From contig JAFLJS010000008.1 of assembly GCA_022712895.1 (NCBI GenBank), positions 62,001 through 126,000 of the forward strand: DNA of 64,000 nt. The letters are read 5' to 3'. A program made the position numbers and the translations under genes. Below are positions 26,510-33,698 of the stretch, piece after piece (the first letter of the stretch is position 1; every line of letters begins with the position of its first letter). This DNA is from Desulfocapsa sp. Its GTDB lineage: Bacteria > Desulfobacterota > Desulfobulbia > Desulfobulbales > Desulfocapsaceae. The notes under the pieces were generated by a model that did not search any database, was not told where the DNA came from, and saw only the letters and a program-made list of their open reading frames with translations.

Positions 26510-26519
26510 ACTGCATAAA

Positions 26520-26843
26520 TCAGTCCGCAGTTTCCATGGCACGTCCACAACAAACAGGCACAGCATCACCACCTTTCAGCTGCATATACTTGTTACAGGT
26601 GGTACAAATTACGGTGCACTCTTCCACAGCTTTTTCTTCAGTGTAGACAGTTGTTGACTCAATACCTTCGATGTGAAAACGAGCCAAGTTAGCTTTGGAG
26701 GGAATGTATTCGCCAATGGCTGTCATTCGCTTATTCTCAGCCGCACAGTCAACCACTACTCTCCACAGCGTTTCCATGGATGAGGTTTCCTGCTCATTTT
26801 CCGGTACAAACTCAACGATATTCTTATCAACACGTATTTTCAT
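26520..26843 (-). CDS. Small protein with desulforedoxin-like C-terminal metal site
   Basis: A 107-residue protein. The first 75 residues are an unrecognised alpha/beta domain (KNIVEFVPENEQETSSMETLW). The tail is CTTCNKYMQLKGGDAVPVCCG, a C-X2-C then CC pattern like the FeS4 site of desulforedoxin and of the N-terminal domain of desulfoferrodoxin (CEICGN...LSCCG in this same window). Metal binding through four cysteines is a good inference. It is the last gene of the minus-strand oxygen-defence cluster, 79 bp after the flavodiiron gene, so a redox role such as electron transfer is plausible. It could also be a zinc site. Confidence 0.75.
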   Translation of the reverse strand: MKIRVDKNIVEFVPENEQETSSMETLWRVVVDCAAENKRMTAIGEYIPSKANLARFHIEGIESTTVYTEEKAVEECTVICTTCNKYMQLKGGDAVPVCCGRAMETAD

Positions 26844-26922
26844 ACTACCCTCATGTTATTATTTGAAAACTTATTTTACTTATTTGACAAAAAGCACCCT
26901 GAGAAAGAACTGCTATGCGCAA

Positions 26923-28128
26923 TTATGCCTTTTCAGATGTTTTGGCATTCAACGCCCTACCTACTTTTCTGCCAAGCTCTATACAGTGAGCAAAATCTTC
27001 ATCTTCCGGCACATATTTCACTTTCAAACCATCATCCACCACATCAAACTTCATTGCGGCCATGGCTTCGTTAAGCAGTTTCACAGACTCACCGGACCAG
27101 CCAAAAGAACCAAAAGCGGCACCGATCTTATTGGTTGGCTTCAGCCCTCGCATATACATCAAAAAACCAGCCATTCGAGGCAACAAACCGTTATTCAAAG
27201 TAGGACAACCAAGTACAATAGAGCTCGCATTCAGTACATCACGCATAACATCACTACGATGATTATAACGCAAGTTTACAAGCTTAAAGGAAATACCTTC
27301 GTCCTGCAGACCTGCGCCAACTCTTTTGGCCATTTCTTCTGTAGAATGCCACATGGTGTCATAAATAATCATGGCATAACCATCCCCTTTATGTTGACTC
27401 CACTTGTCGTAATACTCAAGCGCCATATTAGGGTTACTACGCCAGATCACACCATGATCCGGTGCAATCATCTTGATCGGTAGATTCATCTCTTTCACTT
27501 TAGCGATCAGCTTTTTCACCAGTGGAGAATAGAGTGTCAGGATATTCGCATAATATTTGGTAAGCTCTTCAACCAGAACTGCCTGATCCACTGCATCATC
27601 AAAACGCTCACTGCTTGCAAGGTGCTGCCCAAAAGCATCGGAGGAGAACAGGATCTGGTCTTCAACCAGATAGGTAAACATGGAATCCGGCCAATGCAGC
27701 ATGCGGGTTTCCAGGAAAGAGAGGGTTTTCGCACCAAGACTGATATCTTCACCAGGCTTGGCAATTACATAGGGCCAGTCTTTCTGATGAAAATGCTGGA
27801 GCAGCGCTTTTTCACCCATCTTTGAACAGATAATCTTTTCAGGATTGATCATCTCCACCATATCCGGTAAACAACCCGAGTGATCCATCTCCACATGGTT
27901 GACCACGATATAGTCTATCTTGGCAGGATCTACGATCTCACTGATCCGAGCAATCATATCACTCTGTAGTGATTTCTTAACGCAATCGATAAGGGTAATT
28001 TTCTCATCCATTATCAGATACGCGTTATAGGTGGTTCCTCTGTTTGTTGAATATCCGTGAAAATCACGCACATCCCAATCAATGGCACCGACCCAGTACA
28101 CATTTTCGGTAAGTTTAACCGGATTCAT
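26923..28128 (-). CDS. roo: Flavodiiron protein (rubredoxin:oxygen oxidoreductase type)
   Basis: A 401-residue class A flavodiiron protein. The N-terminal metallo-beta-lactamase-like domain has the diiron ligands HVEMDHSG, the second His near RMLHWPDSMFTYL, and later DAFGQH and APDHGVIWR. The C-terminal flavodoxin domain starts MIIYDTMWHSTEEMA and contains SFGWSGES. Such proteins reduce O2 to water or NO to N2O with electrons from rubredoxin; a double rubredoxin is encoded upstream at 28435. It is cytoplasmic. GGAGGTTAG before the ATG fixes the start. An AT-rich palindrome lies 42 bp upstream of the start. Confidence 0.93.
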   Translation of the reverse strand: MNPVKLTENVYWVGAIDWDVRDFHGYSTNRGTTYNAYLIMDEKITLIDCVKKSLQSDMIARISEIVDPAKIDYIVVNHVEMDHSGCLPDMVEMINPEKIICSKMGEKALLQHFHQKDWPYVIAKPGEDISLGAKTLSFLETRMLHWPDSMFTYLVEDQILFSSDAFGQHLASSERFDDAVDQAVLVEELTKYYANILTLYSPLVKKLIAKVKEMNLPIKMIAPDHGVIWRSNPNMALEYYDKWSQHKGDGYAMIIYDTMWHSTEEMAKRVGAGLQDEGISFKLVNLRYNHRSDVMRDVLNASSIVLGCPTLNNGLLPRMAGFLMYMRGLKPTNKIGAAFGSFGWSGESVKLLNEAMAAMKFDVVDDGLKVKYVPEDEDFAHCIELGRKVGRALNAKTSEKA

Positions 28129-28169
28129 TGTTCTAACCTCCTGCTGTATTTTTATAGTATTGCCTATAT

Positions 28170-28183
28170 ATTATATATATAAT
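28170..28183. promoter_or_regulatory. Candidate PerR/Fur-like operator upstream of the flavodiiron gene
   Basis: A perfect 14-bp palindrome ATTATATATATAAT, 42 bp before the roo start, in the 306-bp gap that separates it from the rubredoxin gene. It resembles the TTATAAT-N-ATTATAA consensus of PerR, but it is also what a simple AT-rich promoter region would give. The rest of the gap holds no gene. Confidence 0.3.
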
Positions 28184-28434
28184 TCGTTGAAGTATAAACG
28201 TTCTGTAATCTTTGTCATTGTTTTTCCTGATTTTCCAAGAAGTCTGATTACCGATCTTATCATCCCGGAATAGAGTTGAAATCTCGCCGCAGGAATGGGT
28301 TTTTTCGCAAAAAAAAAGCGCAGAAGCAGAAGACATCTCTTGCGTTCCACGCTTTTTCAAAACAACTGCTTCACCTACTATTTGGATCAAATTAGGCTGG
28401 CGCACAGTCGGCCAGCGTAAGCATCTTCAAGGTA

Positions 28435-28854
28435 CTATGATACAGAGAACTCCTCTTTCCCTGCCCCACAAACAGGACACTCATAGTCATCCGGGAGATC
28501 GTCAAAAGCTGTACCCGGTGCAATACCGGCCGCCTCATCTCCCTCAACAGGGTTATATTCAAAACCACAAATATCACATGTGTACTTCTCCATTCCTGCC
28601 TCAGCACCTTCTTCAACATTCTTGGCTCCGGTTTCAGCAGGTGGTTTTGCATTTTCTTCATGTGCAGACCCTGGCCCAGCTAATGGTCGAAACGCTTTCA
28701 CAGTTGCGCCACACACCGGACATTTCCAGCCTTCAGGTAGATCTCCAAACTGTATTCCTTTCTTTATCTTTCCCTTACGATCACCTCTGTCAGGATCATA
28801 AATATAGCCACAATTCATGGTTTGACACTGGTGCATTTCTTCTGGTAACGACAT
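28435..28854 (-). CDS. Tandem rubredoxin (two FeS4 domains)
   Basis: A 139-residue protein with two rubredoxin domains. Domain 1 (residues 5-60) has CQTMNCGYIYDPDRGD and CPVCG, so its first knuckle is C-X4-C, as in the rarer type 2 rubredoxins. Domain 2 (about 88-139) has CDICGFEYNPVEGDE and CPVCGAGKEEF, the normal C-X2-C form. The linker is alanine- and glutamate-rich. It would carry electrons one at a time to the flavodiiron protein downstream, to rubrerythrin or to desulfoferrodoxin. A two-site carrier with unlike sites is unusual. AAGGAGTAAAG lies just upstream of the ATG. Confidence 0.92.
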   Translation of the reverse strand: MSLPEEMHQCQTMNCGYIYDPDRGDRKGKIKKGIQFGDLPEGWKCPVCGATVKAFRPLAGPGSAHEENAKPPAETGAKNVEEGAEAGMEKYTCDICGFEYNPVEGDEAAGIAPGTAFDDLPDDYECPVCGAGKEEFSVS

Positions 28855-28890
28855 AACACTTTACTCCTTTAAGCCAAATAAGCTGGGGAA

Positions 28891-29265
28891 TCAGGACTTC
28901 CAGACTCCATGCAAATTACAGTGAGCTCTTGCTGTTACAGAGTCGGCAGACACTGCAAAAACTGCCTCAGGGGCATCACCAGGTTTTAGAAACTTACGGA
29001 AACTCTGCTCTCCGGCAAGCAGTTCAATCCATTCGATATAATGATCATCAGTCATGGGATGTGCAACACTACCAACAGTCACCTTATACCCGTTGTCTGT
29101 CTTTTCAATTACAGGAACGTGTTTCTCCGTTGCCGCATCCACACTGTTCTCTTTTAAATGCTCCATGGGAGAGCCACAGCAGGAGAGATCTCCGGCACCA
29201 GCATGCAGTACTTCCACCACATTCCCACAAATTTCACACTTATAAATTCCTTTTTGTTCTGCCAT
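28891..29265 (-). CDS. dfx: Desulfoferrodoxin (superoxide reductase, 2Fe type)
   Basis: A 124-residue class I superoxide reductase. The N-terminal desulforedoxin-like domain has CEICGN and CCGSPM ligating centre I. The catalytic domain has [22 protein letters not shown] and the C-terminal CNLHGVWKS, which supply the four histidines and one cysteine of centre II. It reduces superoxide to hydrogen peroxide using rubredoxin, which is encoded 36 bp downstream. Peroxide would then be handled by the peroxiredoxin and rubrerythrin encoded upstream. GGAGGACAT precedes the ATG. Confidence 0.96.
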   Translation of the reverse strand: MAEQKGIYKCEICGNVVEVLHAGAGDLSCCGSPMEHLKENSVDAATEKHVPVIEKTDNGYKVTVGSVAHPMTDDHYIEWIELLAGEQSFRKFLKPGDAPEAVFAVSADSVTARAHCNLHGVWKS

Positions 29266-29379
29266 GATATGTCCTCCAAAAAATTACGTTTAACAACTCG
29301 TTAACCACCCGAAACCGAACAGACAGAAGAAGAAAGCGTCCGCTTCCAATCTCGTGATAGTCACTGTAGGTTACAAATC

Positions 29380-29970
29380 CTAATTGTGCTCAGCAAGATA
29401 CTTGGCAACACCCTCTGCGGTTGGCTCCATGGCGTCGTCACCTTTATTCCAGTTGGCAGGGCAAACATCACCATGCTCTTCAGTGAACTGTAGCGCATCA
29501 AGCATTCGCAAAGCTTCATCAACATTTCTGCCAAGGGACAGGTCGTTAACTACCTGGTGGCGAACGATACCTTCTTTGTCGATAAGAAAGAGACCACGAA
29601 GGGCAATTCCCATATCAAGCAAAACGCCGTAGTTCTCGGCAATCGATTTATCCAGATCGGCCACCAGTGGGAACTGAACGTTACCAATACCACCGTCATT
29701 GATTGCAGTTTTTTTCCATGCAAGATGACTGAAATGCGAATCAGTAGAAACACCAACTACTTCACATTTTTTCTCCTTGAAAACATCCACAGCCTTATTG
29801 AAAGCAAGGATTTCAGAAGGACAAACAAACGTGAAATCAAGTGGATAAAAAAAGAGCATTACATATTTACCGCGCAAAGCAGAGAGTGAAAATGTTTCAT
29901 TAAAAGTGTTATCGGGCATTACTGCGATGGCAGTAAAATCTGGTGCATCGTTGGTTACTAATGGGTTCAT
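29380..29970 (-). CDS. Typical 2-Cys peroxiredoxin (AhpC family)
   Basis: A 196-residue peroxiredoxin with the peroxidatic cysteine in DFTFVCPSEILAF (about residue 50) and the resolving cysteine in EEHGDVCPANW near the C-terminus. It reduces hydrogen peroxide and organic hydroperoxides in the cytoplasm; the electron donor is probably a thioredoxin, but rubredoxin-linked donors exist in this group. It sits between desulfoferrodoxin and rubrerythrin, so the cluster holds a superoxide-to-peroxide-to-water pathway. GGAGAAGGTA precedes the ATG. Confidence 0.95.
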   Translation of the reverse strand: MNPLVTNDAPDFTAIAVMPDNTFNETFSLSALRGKYVMLFFYPLDFTFVCPSEILAFNKAVDVFKEKKCEVVGVSTDSHFSHLAWKKTAINDGGIGNVQFPLVADLDKSIAENYGVLLDMGIALRGLFLIDKEGIVRHQVVNDLSLGRNVDEALRMLDALQFTEEHGDVCPANWNKGDDAMEPTAEGVAKYLAEHN

Positions 29971-30036
29971 TACCTTCTCTCCAAAATTATTTTTGATTTC
30001 GTTTAAAAGAGTACCGGTGAATATTTATGACCGATA

Positions 30037-30615
30037 TTAATAGTTCTCAGCCAACAGCTCAAAATATGTTTGAGGATGACTACAGGCCGGACATTTTTTA
30101 GGAGCTTTTTTACCCTTGTGAGTAAAGCCACATTTACTACAGTACCAGGTGACCTCCTCTTCTTTTTCAAAGACTCTTTCAGCCCCAATATTCGCGATAA
30201 GCGTTCTGTAGGTCGCTGCATGCTGTTTTTCCGCCACAGCGATTGACCGCATGGCAATTGCAATGACTGCGAACCCTTCATCTTCCGCTGTTTGCGCAAA
30301 TTCAGGATACATTTCTTCAAATTCATGTTCCTCACCCTGCGCCGCATTGTGAAGATTCTCCACGGTGGTTCCGGGAGGGGTTACAGGATAGGACGCAGTG
30401 ATTTTGACCTCACCACCTTCCATAAATTTTAATAATGTTTTGGCATGCGCACGCTCCTGTTCGGCGGTACGATCAAAAATTGCTGAAATCTGGACATAGC
30501 CCTCTTTCTTAGCAGCCTTGGCATAGTAGGAATATCGATTCCGTGCCTGCGCTTCACCAGCGAAGGCAATGAGAAGATTCTTTTCCGTTTGACTGCCCTG
30601 TAATTTACTCATCTT
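30037..30615 (-). CDS. rbr: Rubrerythrin
   Basis: A 192-residue protein with a ferritin-like diiron domain (AFAGEAQARNRYSYYAKAAKKE, then AEQERAHAKTLL, with EXXH motifs) and a C-terminal rubredoxin domain (CSKCGFTHKGKKAP, then CPACSHPQ). It is a peroxidase that reduces hydrogen peroxide to water using rubredoxin or NADH-linked donors. The ATG at 30615 is preferred because of the GAAGGA site upstream; an ATG at 30627 is four codons earlier. It lies next to the peroxiredoxin and to the regulator gene pair. Confidence 0.95.
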   Translation of the reverse strand, partial: KMSKLQGSQTEKNLLIAFAGEAQARNRYSYYAKAAKKEGYVQISAIFDRTAEQERAHAKTLLKFMEGGEVKITASYPVTPPGTTVENLHNAAQGEEHEFEEMYPEFAQTAEDEGFAVIAIAMRSIAVAEKQHAATYRTLIANIGAERVFEKEEEVTWYCSKCGFTHKGKKAPKKCPACSHPQTYFELLAENY

Positions 30616-30638
30616 TTCATCCTTCATTCTCGCAGAGA

Positions 30639-30872
30639 TCAGGCCTTAAGAGCCGCTTTTCCTTCACTTGTTATTGCATATTTGCAACGAACGGGGCTAT
30701 CAACAAAACCCTTTTTCTTCAGTGCCGTAATCTGACAACTCACCTGCTTGCTTTCCTTGTCAATGGCTGCTGCAATATCTTTTGAACCACACGGCCCATC
30801 ACATTTGTCCATTGCTGCAAGAACTTCCTTCTGCTTATCACTCAATCCATCTTTTTCACATCCGCAACCCAT
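30639..30872 (-). CDS. Small cysteine-rich winged-helix protein
   Basis: A 77-residue protein that reads as a winged-helix fold: QKEVLAAMDKCDGPCGSKDIAAAID, then KQVSCQITALKKKGFVDSP, then the wing RCKYAITSEGKAALKA. Six or so cysteines stand out: MGCGCE at the N-terminus (C3, C5), KCDGPC (C24, C28), VSCQ and RCKY. This could be a metal or redox sensor. It starts 13 bp after perR and ends before rubrerythrin in the same operon, so it may tune this cluster. Closest analogy is small MarR/ArsR-like repressors; it has no assigned name. Confidence 0.75.
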   Translation of the reverse strand: MGCGCEKDGLSDKQKEVLAAMDKCDGPCGSKDIAAAIDKESKQVSCQITALKKKGFVDSPVRCKYAITSEGKAALKA

Positions 30873-30884
30873 CTTCGCAACTCC

Positions 30885-31286
30885 TCATTGTTTTTTTGTT
30901 TTTGCTATTTTCTTCTGGCAACGTGGACAAACACCTGTTACTTCCAGCCTCCGGCCGGTAATGGTGTATCCATGCGCATCTTCCACTGGTAGTTCAACCT
31001 GGTTCTTACTGATCTCCAGATTCTCGATGCGGTGGCATTCAACACAGTAGATATGGTCATGGTCCTCAAGTTCACTATCAAAGCGTTTCTGCCGTCCACT
31101 TATCTCAAGCTTACGGATCATATTGACATCTGAAAGAATCTCAAGATTTCTATAAACCGTTGCGAGACTGATCCGCGGCATAAACTTTTTTACACGTTCA
31201 TACAACTCATCTGCCGTAAGATGTCCTTTGGACTTTTTTAACTCACGTAAAATCATTTCGCGCTGATTTGTCATTCGTAACTGCAT
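30885..31286 (-). CDS. perR: Fur-family peroxide-type regulator (PerR-like)
   Basis: A 133-residue Fur-family repressor. The winged helix is MTNQREMILRELKKSKGHL to ISLATVYRNLEIL. The metal region is DHDHIYCVECHRIE, and the C-terminal CPRCQKK provides the second half of the structural Cys4 zinc site. Its place at the head of a rubrerythrin-peroxiredoxin-superoxide reductase cluster points to PerR rather than Fur, though Fur/PerR selectivity cannot be read with certainty. AAGGAGGACGT before the ATG is a near-perfect ribosome site. A candidate self-operator lies at 31299-31313. Confidence 0.9.
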   Translation of the reverse strand: MQLRMTNQREMILRELKKSKGHLTADELYERVKKFMPRISLATVYRNLEILSDVNMIRKLEISGRQKRFDSELEDHDHIYCVECHRIENLEISKNQVELPVEDAHGYTITGRRLEVTGVCPRCQKKIAKTKKQ

Positions 31287-31298
31287 ACGTCCTCCTTG

Positions 31299-31313
31299 TG
31301 ATAATTGTTTTCA
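31299..31313. promoter_or_regulatory. Candidate PerR box upstream of perR
   Basis: TGATAATTGTTTTCA is a 7-1-7 imperfect inverted repeat centred on 31306 (5 of 7 positions pair), like the PerR/Fur consensus. It is 13 bp before the perR start codon and next to the ribosome site, which suits autorepression. Nearby GTGATAA occurrences (31321 and 31389) hint at further sites. Confidence 0.45.
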
Positions 31314-31470
31314 ACAGTAAGTGATAACTCTTCGCAAGTCAAGTTTTTTTCATCACCTTTTTCCGTTTTAACAATTTCTATCAACAAGTGATAAGCAAAC
31401 AGCAGCATAGCTTGCAGCCGTTCGCGATAGTCCTGCCACAAAAAGGGACATCAGGATGTAGACGGAATAT

Positions 31471-32565
31471 TTAGCGAAATCGTTTCATAAATTTACTATC
31501 AATATAATCTTTGATTCGAAAGGCGAGAGTACCGGAAATCTGAAACCACTTCTTTCGTAACACTCCTTCACCGTTGCCAAGATTAAAGATGAGGAGATAG
31601 TCACCACCTGGATCGAAATCTTGCAATTTTTCACCTTTTAGAAAGGCTTTTAAATTATGCAACAACACCGGATTTTCCCGAACAGCATACACACCAACTT
31701 TGGCAAGACTGCATGGCTCAAATGAGATACAATCTCCACCGCCAAAAATATCAGGATATTCTGTACACTGTAGAGCACGGTTCACCAAGAGCCCACCATC
31801 ATCTCCGGTGGGCAAACCTGCTTCTTTAAAAAAAGAGTCCGGGTGCACGCCGGTACAGACAATAACACAGTCCGCATACTCCTCTACGCCATTGTCAAAA
31901 TAGAGATTATTTTCTTTAATTAAACGTAGATAGCCACCCTCTCTGATGTTTACGCCTTGTTTTTCGAGAATTTTACGAGTCTGCTTTTGCACATATGGAG
32001 GAAAGCCAGCCAACAACTTACGCCCTGCATATAGATCCGTCTGAGATGGATAGCCCGCATTTGCAAGTAGCCGAGCCACATTACCACCGATTTCAACACC
32101 CGCAGGACCACCACCTATTACTGCAACTCTGATAGCGTGCTTCCCAGCAAGGGATTCGATGGCCGCCTTGGCCTTTGTCAGCCCTTCAATGGGTTTTACC
32201 GGATATATATGTCGACTGGCACTGATGGGCGGCAGATGAACAGAACTACCCGTATTAAAGGAGAGCAGGTCATACTGGAGAGAAGCACCAGACTGTAGGA
32301 ACAGCTTTCTGTTTCGAGGATCTACACCAGTAACAGCATCGCGAAGAAAATGGCCACCCTGCTCTTCAACCTGTTTTTTGACAGCAAAACGAATGTCACC
32401 GGGTTGGTAAAACCCTCCAAGCATTCCAGGCCCCATACCAGAGTAATAGTGATTCTCTGCAGGTCCGATAACTGTTACCCGAACACCATCATCCACAAAG
32501 GAACGAATATTCCTTATGGTTTCCAGATGAGCATGACCAGCTCCTGCCAATACAAGGTGTTTCAT
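31471..32565 (-). CDS. FAD-dependent NADH dehydrogenase-like oxidoreductase
   Basis: A 364-residue flavoprotein of the pyridine nucleotide-disulfide oxidoreductase superfamily (COG1252 type). The FAD-binding N-terminus is MKHLVLAGAGHAHLETI, the NAD(P)-binding loop is VAVIGGGPAGVEIGGNVARL near 146, and a late FAD motif is EYPDIFGGGDCISFE. No redox-active CXXC pair is visible. The GAGHAHL start and lack of a membrane tail resemble the flavoprotein found fused to SelD in some bacteria. Substrate is unknown; quinone or sulfide-linked redox is possible. GGGGAGCC precedes the ATG. Confidence 0.85.
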   Translation of the reverse strand: MKHLVLAGAGHAHLETIRNIRSFVDDGVRVTVIGPAENHYYSGMGPGMLGGFYQPGDIRFAVKKQVEEQGGHFLRDAVTGVDPRNRKLFLQSGASLQYDLLSFNTGSSVHLPPISASRHIYPVKPIEGLTKAKAAIESLAGKHAIRVAVIGGGPAGVEIGGNVARLLANAGYPSQTDLYAGRKLLAGFPPYVQKQTRKILEKQGVNIREGGYLRLIKENNLYFDNGVEEYADCVIVCTGVHPDSFFKEAGLPTGDDGGLLVNRALQCTEYPDIFGGGDCISFEPCSLAKVGVYAVRENPVLLHNLKAFLKGEKLQDFDPGGDYLLIFNLGNGEGVLRKKWFQISGTLAFRIKDYIDSKFMKRFR

Positions 32566-32573
32566 GGCTCCCC

Positions 32574-32672
32574 TTAAAGCACGATCGCGGCAAGTTCCAG
32601 TACGTCCTGCAAAGATTCCAAAATCTGGAGCACCTCAACACTTTCGCCCCAAAAAATACCGGCAATATCCAC
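32574..32672 (-). CDS. Possible 32-residue ORF upstream of the FAD oxidoreductase
   Basis: From a GTG at 32672 an open frame of 32 codons encodes VDIAGIFWGESVEVLQILES and continues to a TAA at 32574-32576, 8 bp before the next ATG. Codon third positions look coding-like. AAGG lies only two bases from the GTG, so initiation is doubtful. The frame stays open for about 35 more codons upstream without a start, so this may be the tail of a decayed gene. The rest of the 224-bp gap shows only short inverted repeats (TATACTGTA/TACAGTATA). Confidence 0.2.
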   Translation of the reverse strand: MDIAGIFWGESVEVLQILESLQDVLELAAIVL

Positions 32673-32789
32673 TACCTTATCACTGGTATACTGTAAGGTT
32701 TGTACTGGATGACGGAGTAGAGAAATGAGTAAAGATCCACTACAGTATATGTGCCAGGCGACAGAAATTGAAAGAACTATTTGAAAGAA

Positions 32790-33698
32790 TCACTCTGAAT
32801 CATGCTTTTGCCCAGCCATGGATTGCACGACAAACATGGCGATAAGAACAACAAAAACTCCCGGCAAAACCCTGAATCCAGGCCACACCCCTCCGAAAAC
32901 TAAATCAATCAGCAGAACCAGCCCGGGATACAGATAGGAATATGCCATGGCTCTGGTTGGACCAATGGACAGTGTACAATATTGAGTGAGAAAAAATGTG
33001 ATGATAGTGGAGAAAATTGCTAAATAAGCAATTCCAAGCCAGACAGTACCTTGAATATCGGAAAACTGTAGCCCCAACAGCTTTGAACCTCCTGGCAACA
33101 GCAACCACAACGTCCCACTCAACGTCACCCAGAAAGCCATCTGCACCATGGGCTCACCACGGTGGAGTTTCTGCACCAGAGGAGTATACAGGCCCATAAC
33201 CAGACATCCCGCAAGAAAGATAAGATCTCCCCGGTTCCAGGCAAGACTGGTAAGAAGATTCAGATCTCCCCTGAAAATTATCCACAATGCTCCGGTCAGG
33301 CCAAAAAACAAGGCCGCAAGACGTGCTTTACCCAGACGCTCTTTGTTAAGCACCATGGCATAGATCCCGGAGAAGGAGGGCACAAGAGTAAAGATAGCGC
33401 TTGTGTTAAGGGCAGAGGTATAGCGAAGCGACAGAAACATACACCAGAAAAAGACCACCAGCACGGCAGAAATAATAGAATAGCGCAAAAAAGCAGCAAG
33501 AGAAATAGCAAGCCCGCATTGACGCCAGACAATCGGGGCAAAGAGCAGGCTAGCAAGTGCAAAACGGATGAGAGTAAGGGCTGCGGGATCAAGCCCCCTG
33601 GTTATAGCAGCCCCCACCGGAAATGATCCTGATACCAGAACGGCACACAGGATCATCAGAAGGTGGATCTTATAATGACTCTTCACTCTCCTCAGCAC
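32790..33698 (-). CDS. EamA-family (DMT) transporter
   Basis: A 302-residue, ten-segment inner membrane protein made of two EamA repeats (GSFPVGAAITRGLDPAALTLIRFALASLLF in the first half, shown here as a single repeat signature, and AYSYLYPGLVLLIDLVFGG in the second). Members export metabolites or amino acids; the substrate cannot be inferred. The start is a GTG at 33698 with GAGGA upstream, inside the last codons of the zinc-ribbon gene (29-bp overlap), so the two are probably translationally coupled. An ATG at 33656 is an alternative. Confidence 0.88.
   Translation of the reverse strand: MLRRVKSHYKIHLLMILCAVLVSGSFPVGAAITRGLDPAALTLIRFALASLLFAPIVWRQCGLAISLAAFLRYSIISAVLVVFFWCMFLSLRYTSALNTSAIFTLVPSFSGIYAMVLNKERLGKARLAALFFGLTGALWIIFRGDLNLLTSLAWNRGDLIFLAGCLVMGLYTPLVQKLHRGEPMVQMAFWVTLSGTLWLLLPGGSKLLGLQFSDIQGTVWLGIAYLAIFSTIITFFLTQYCTLSIGPTRAMAYSYLYPGLVLLIDLVFGGVWPGFRVLPGVFVVLIAMFVVQSMAGQKHDSE

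Noticed and set aside
26695-27483. 262-residue plus-strand frame opposite the flavodiiron gene
   Set aside because: It is a shadow of two confirmed minus-strand genes and shows no domain or start site.
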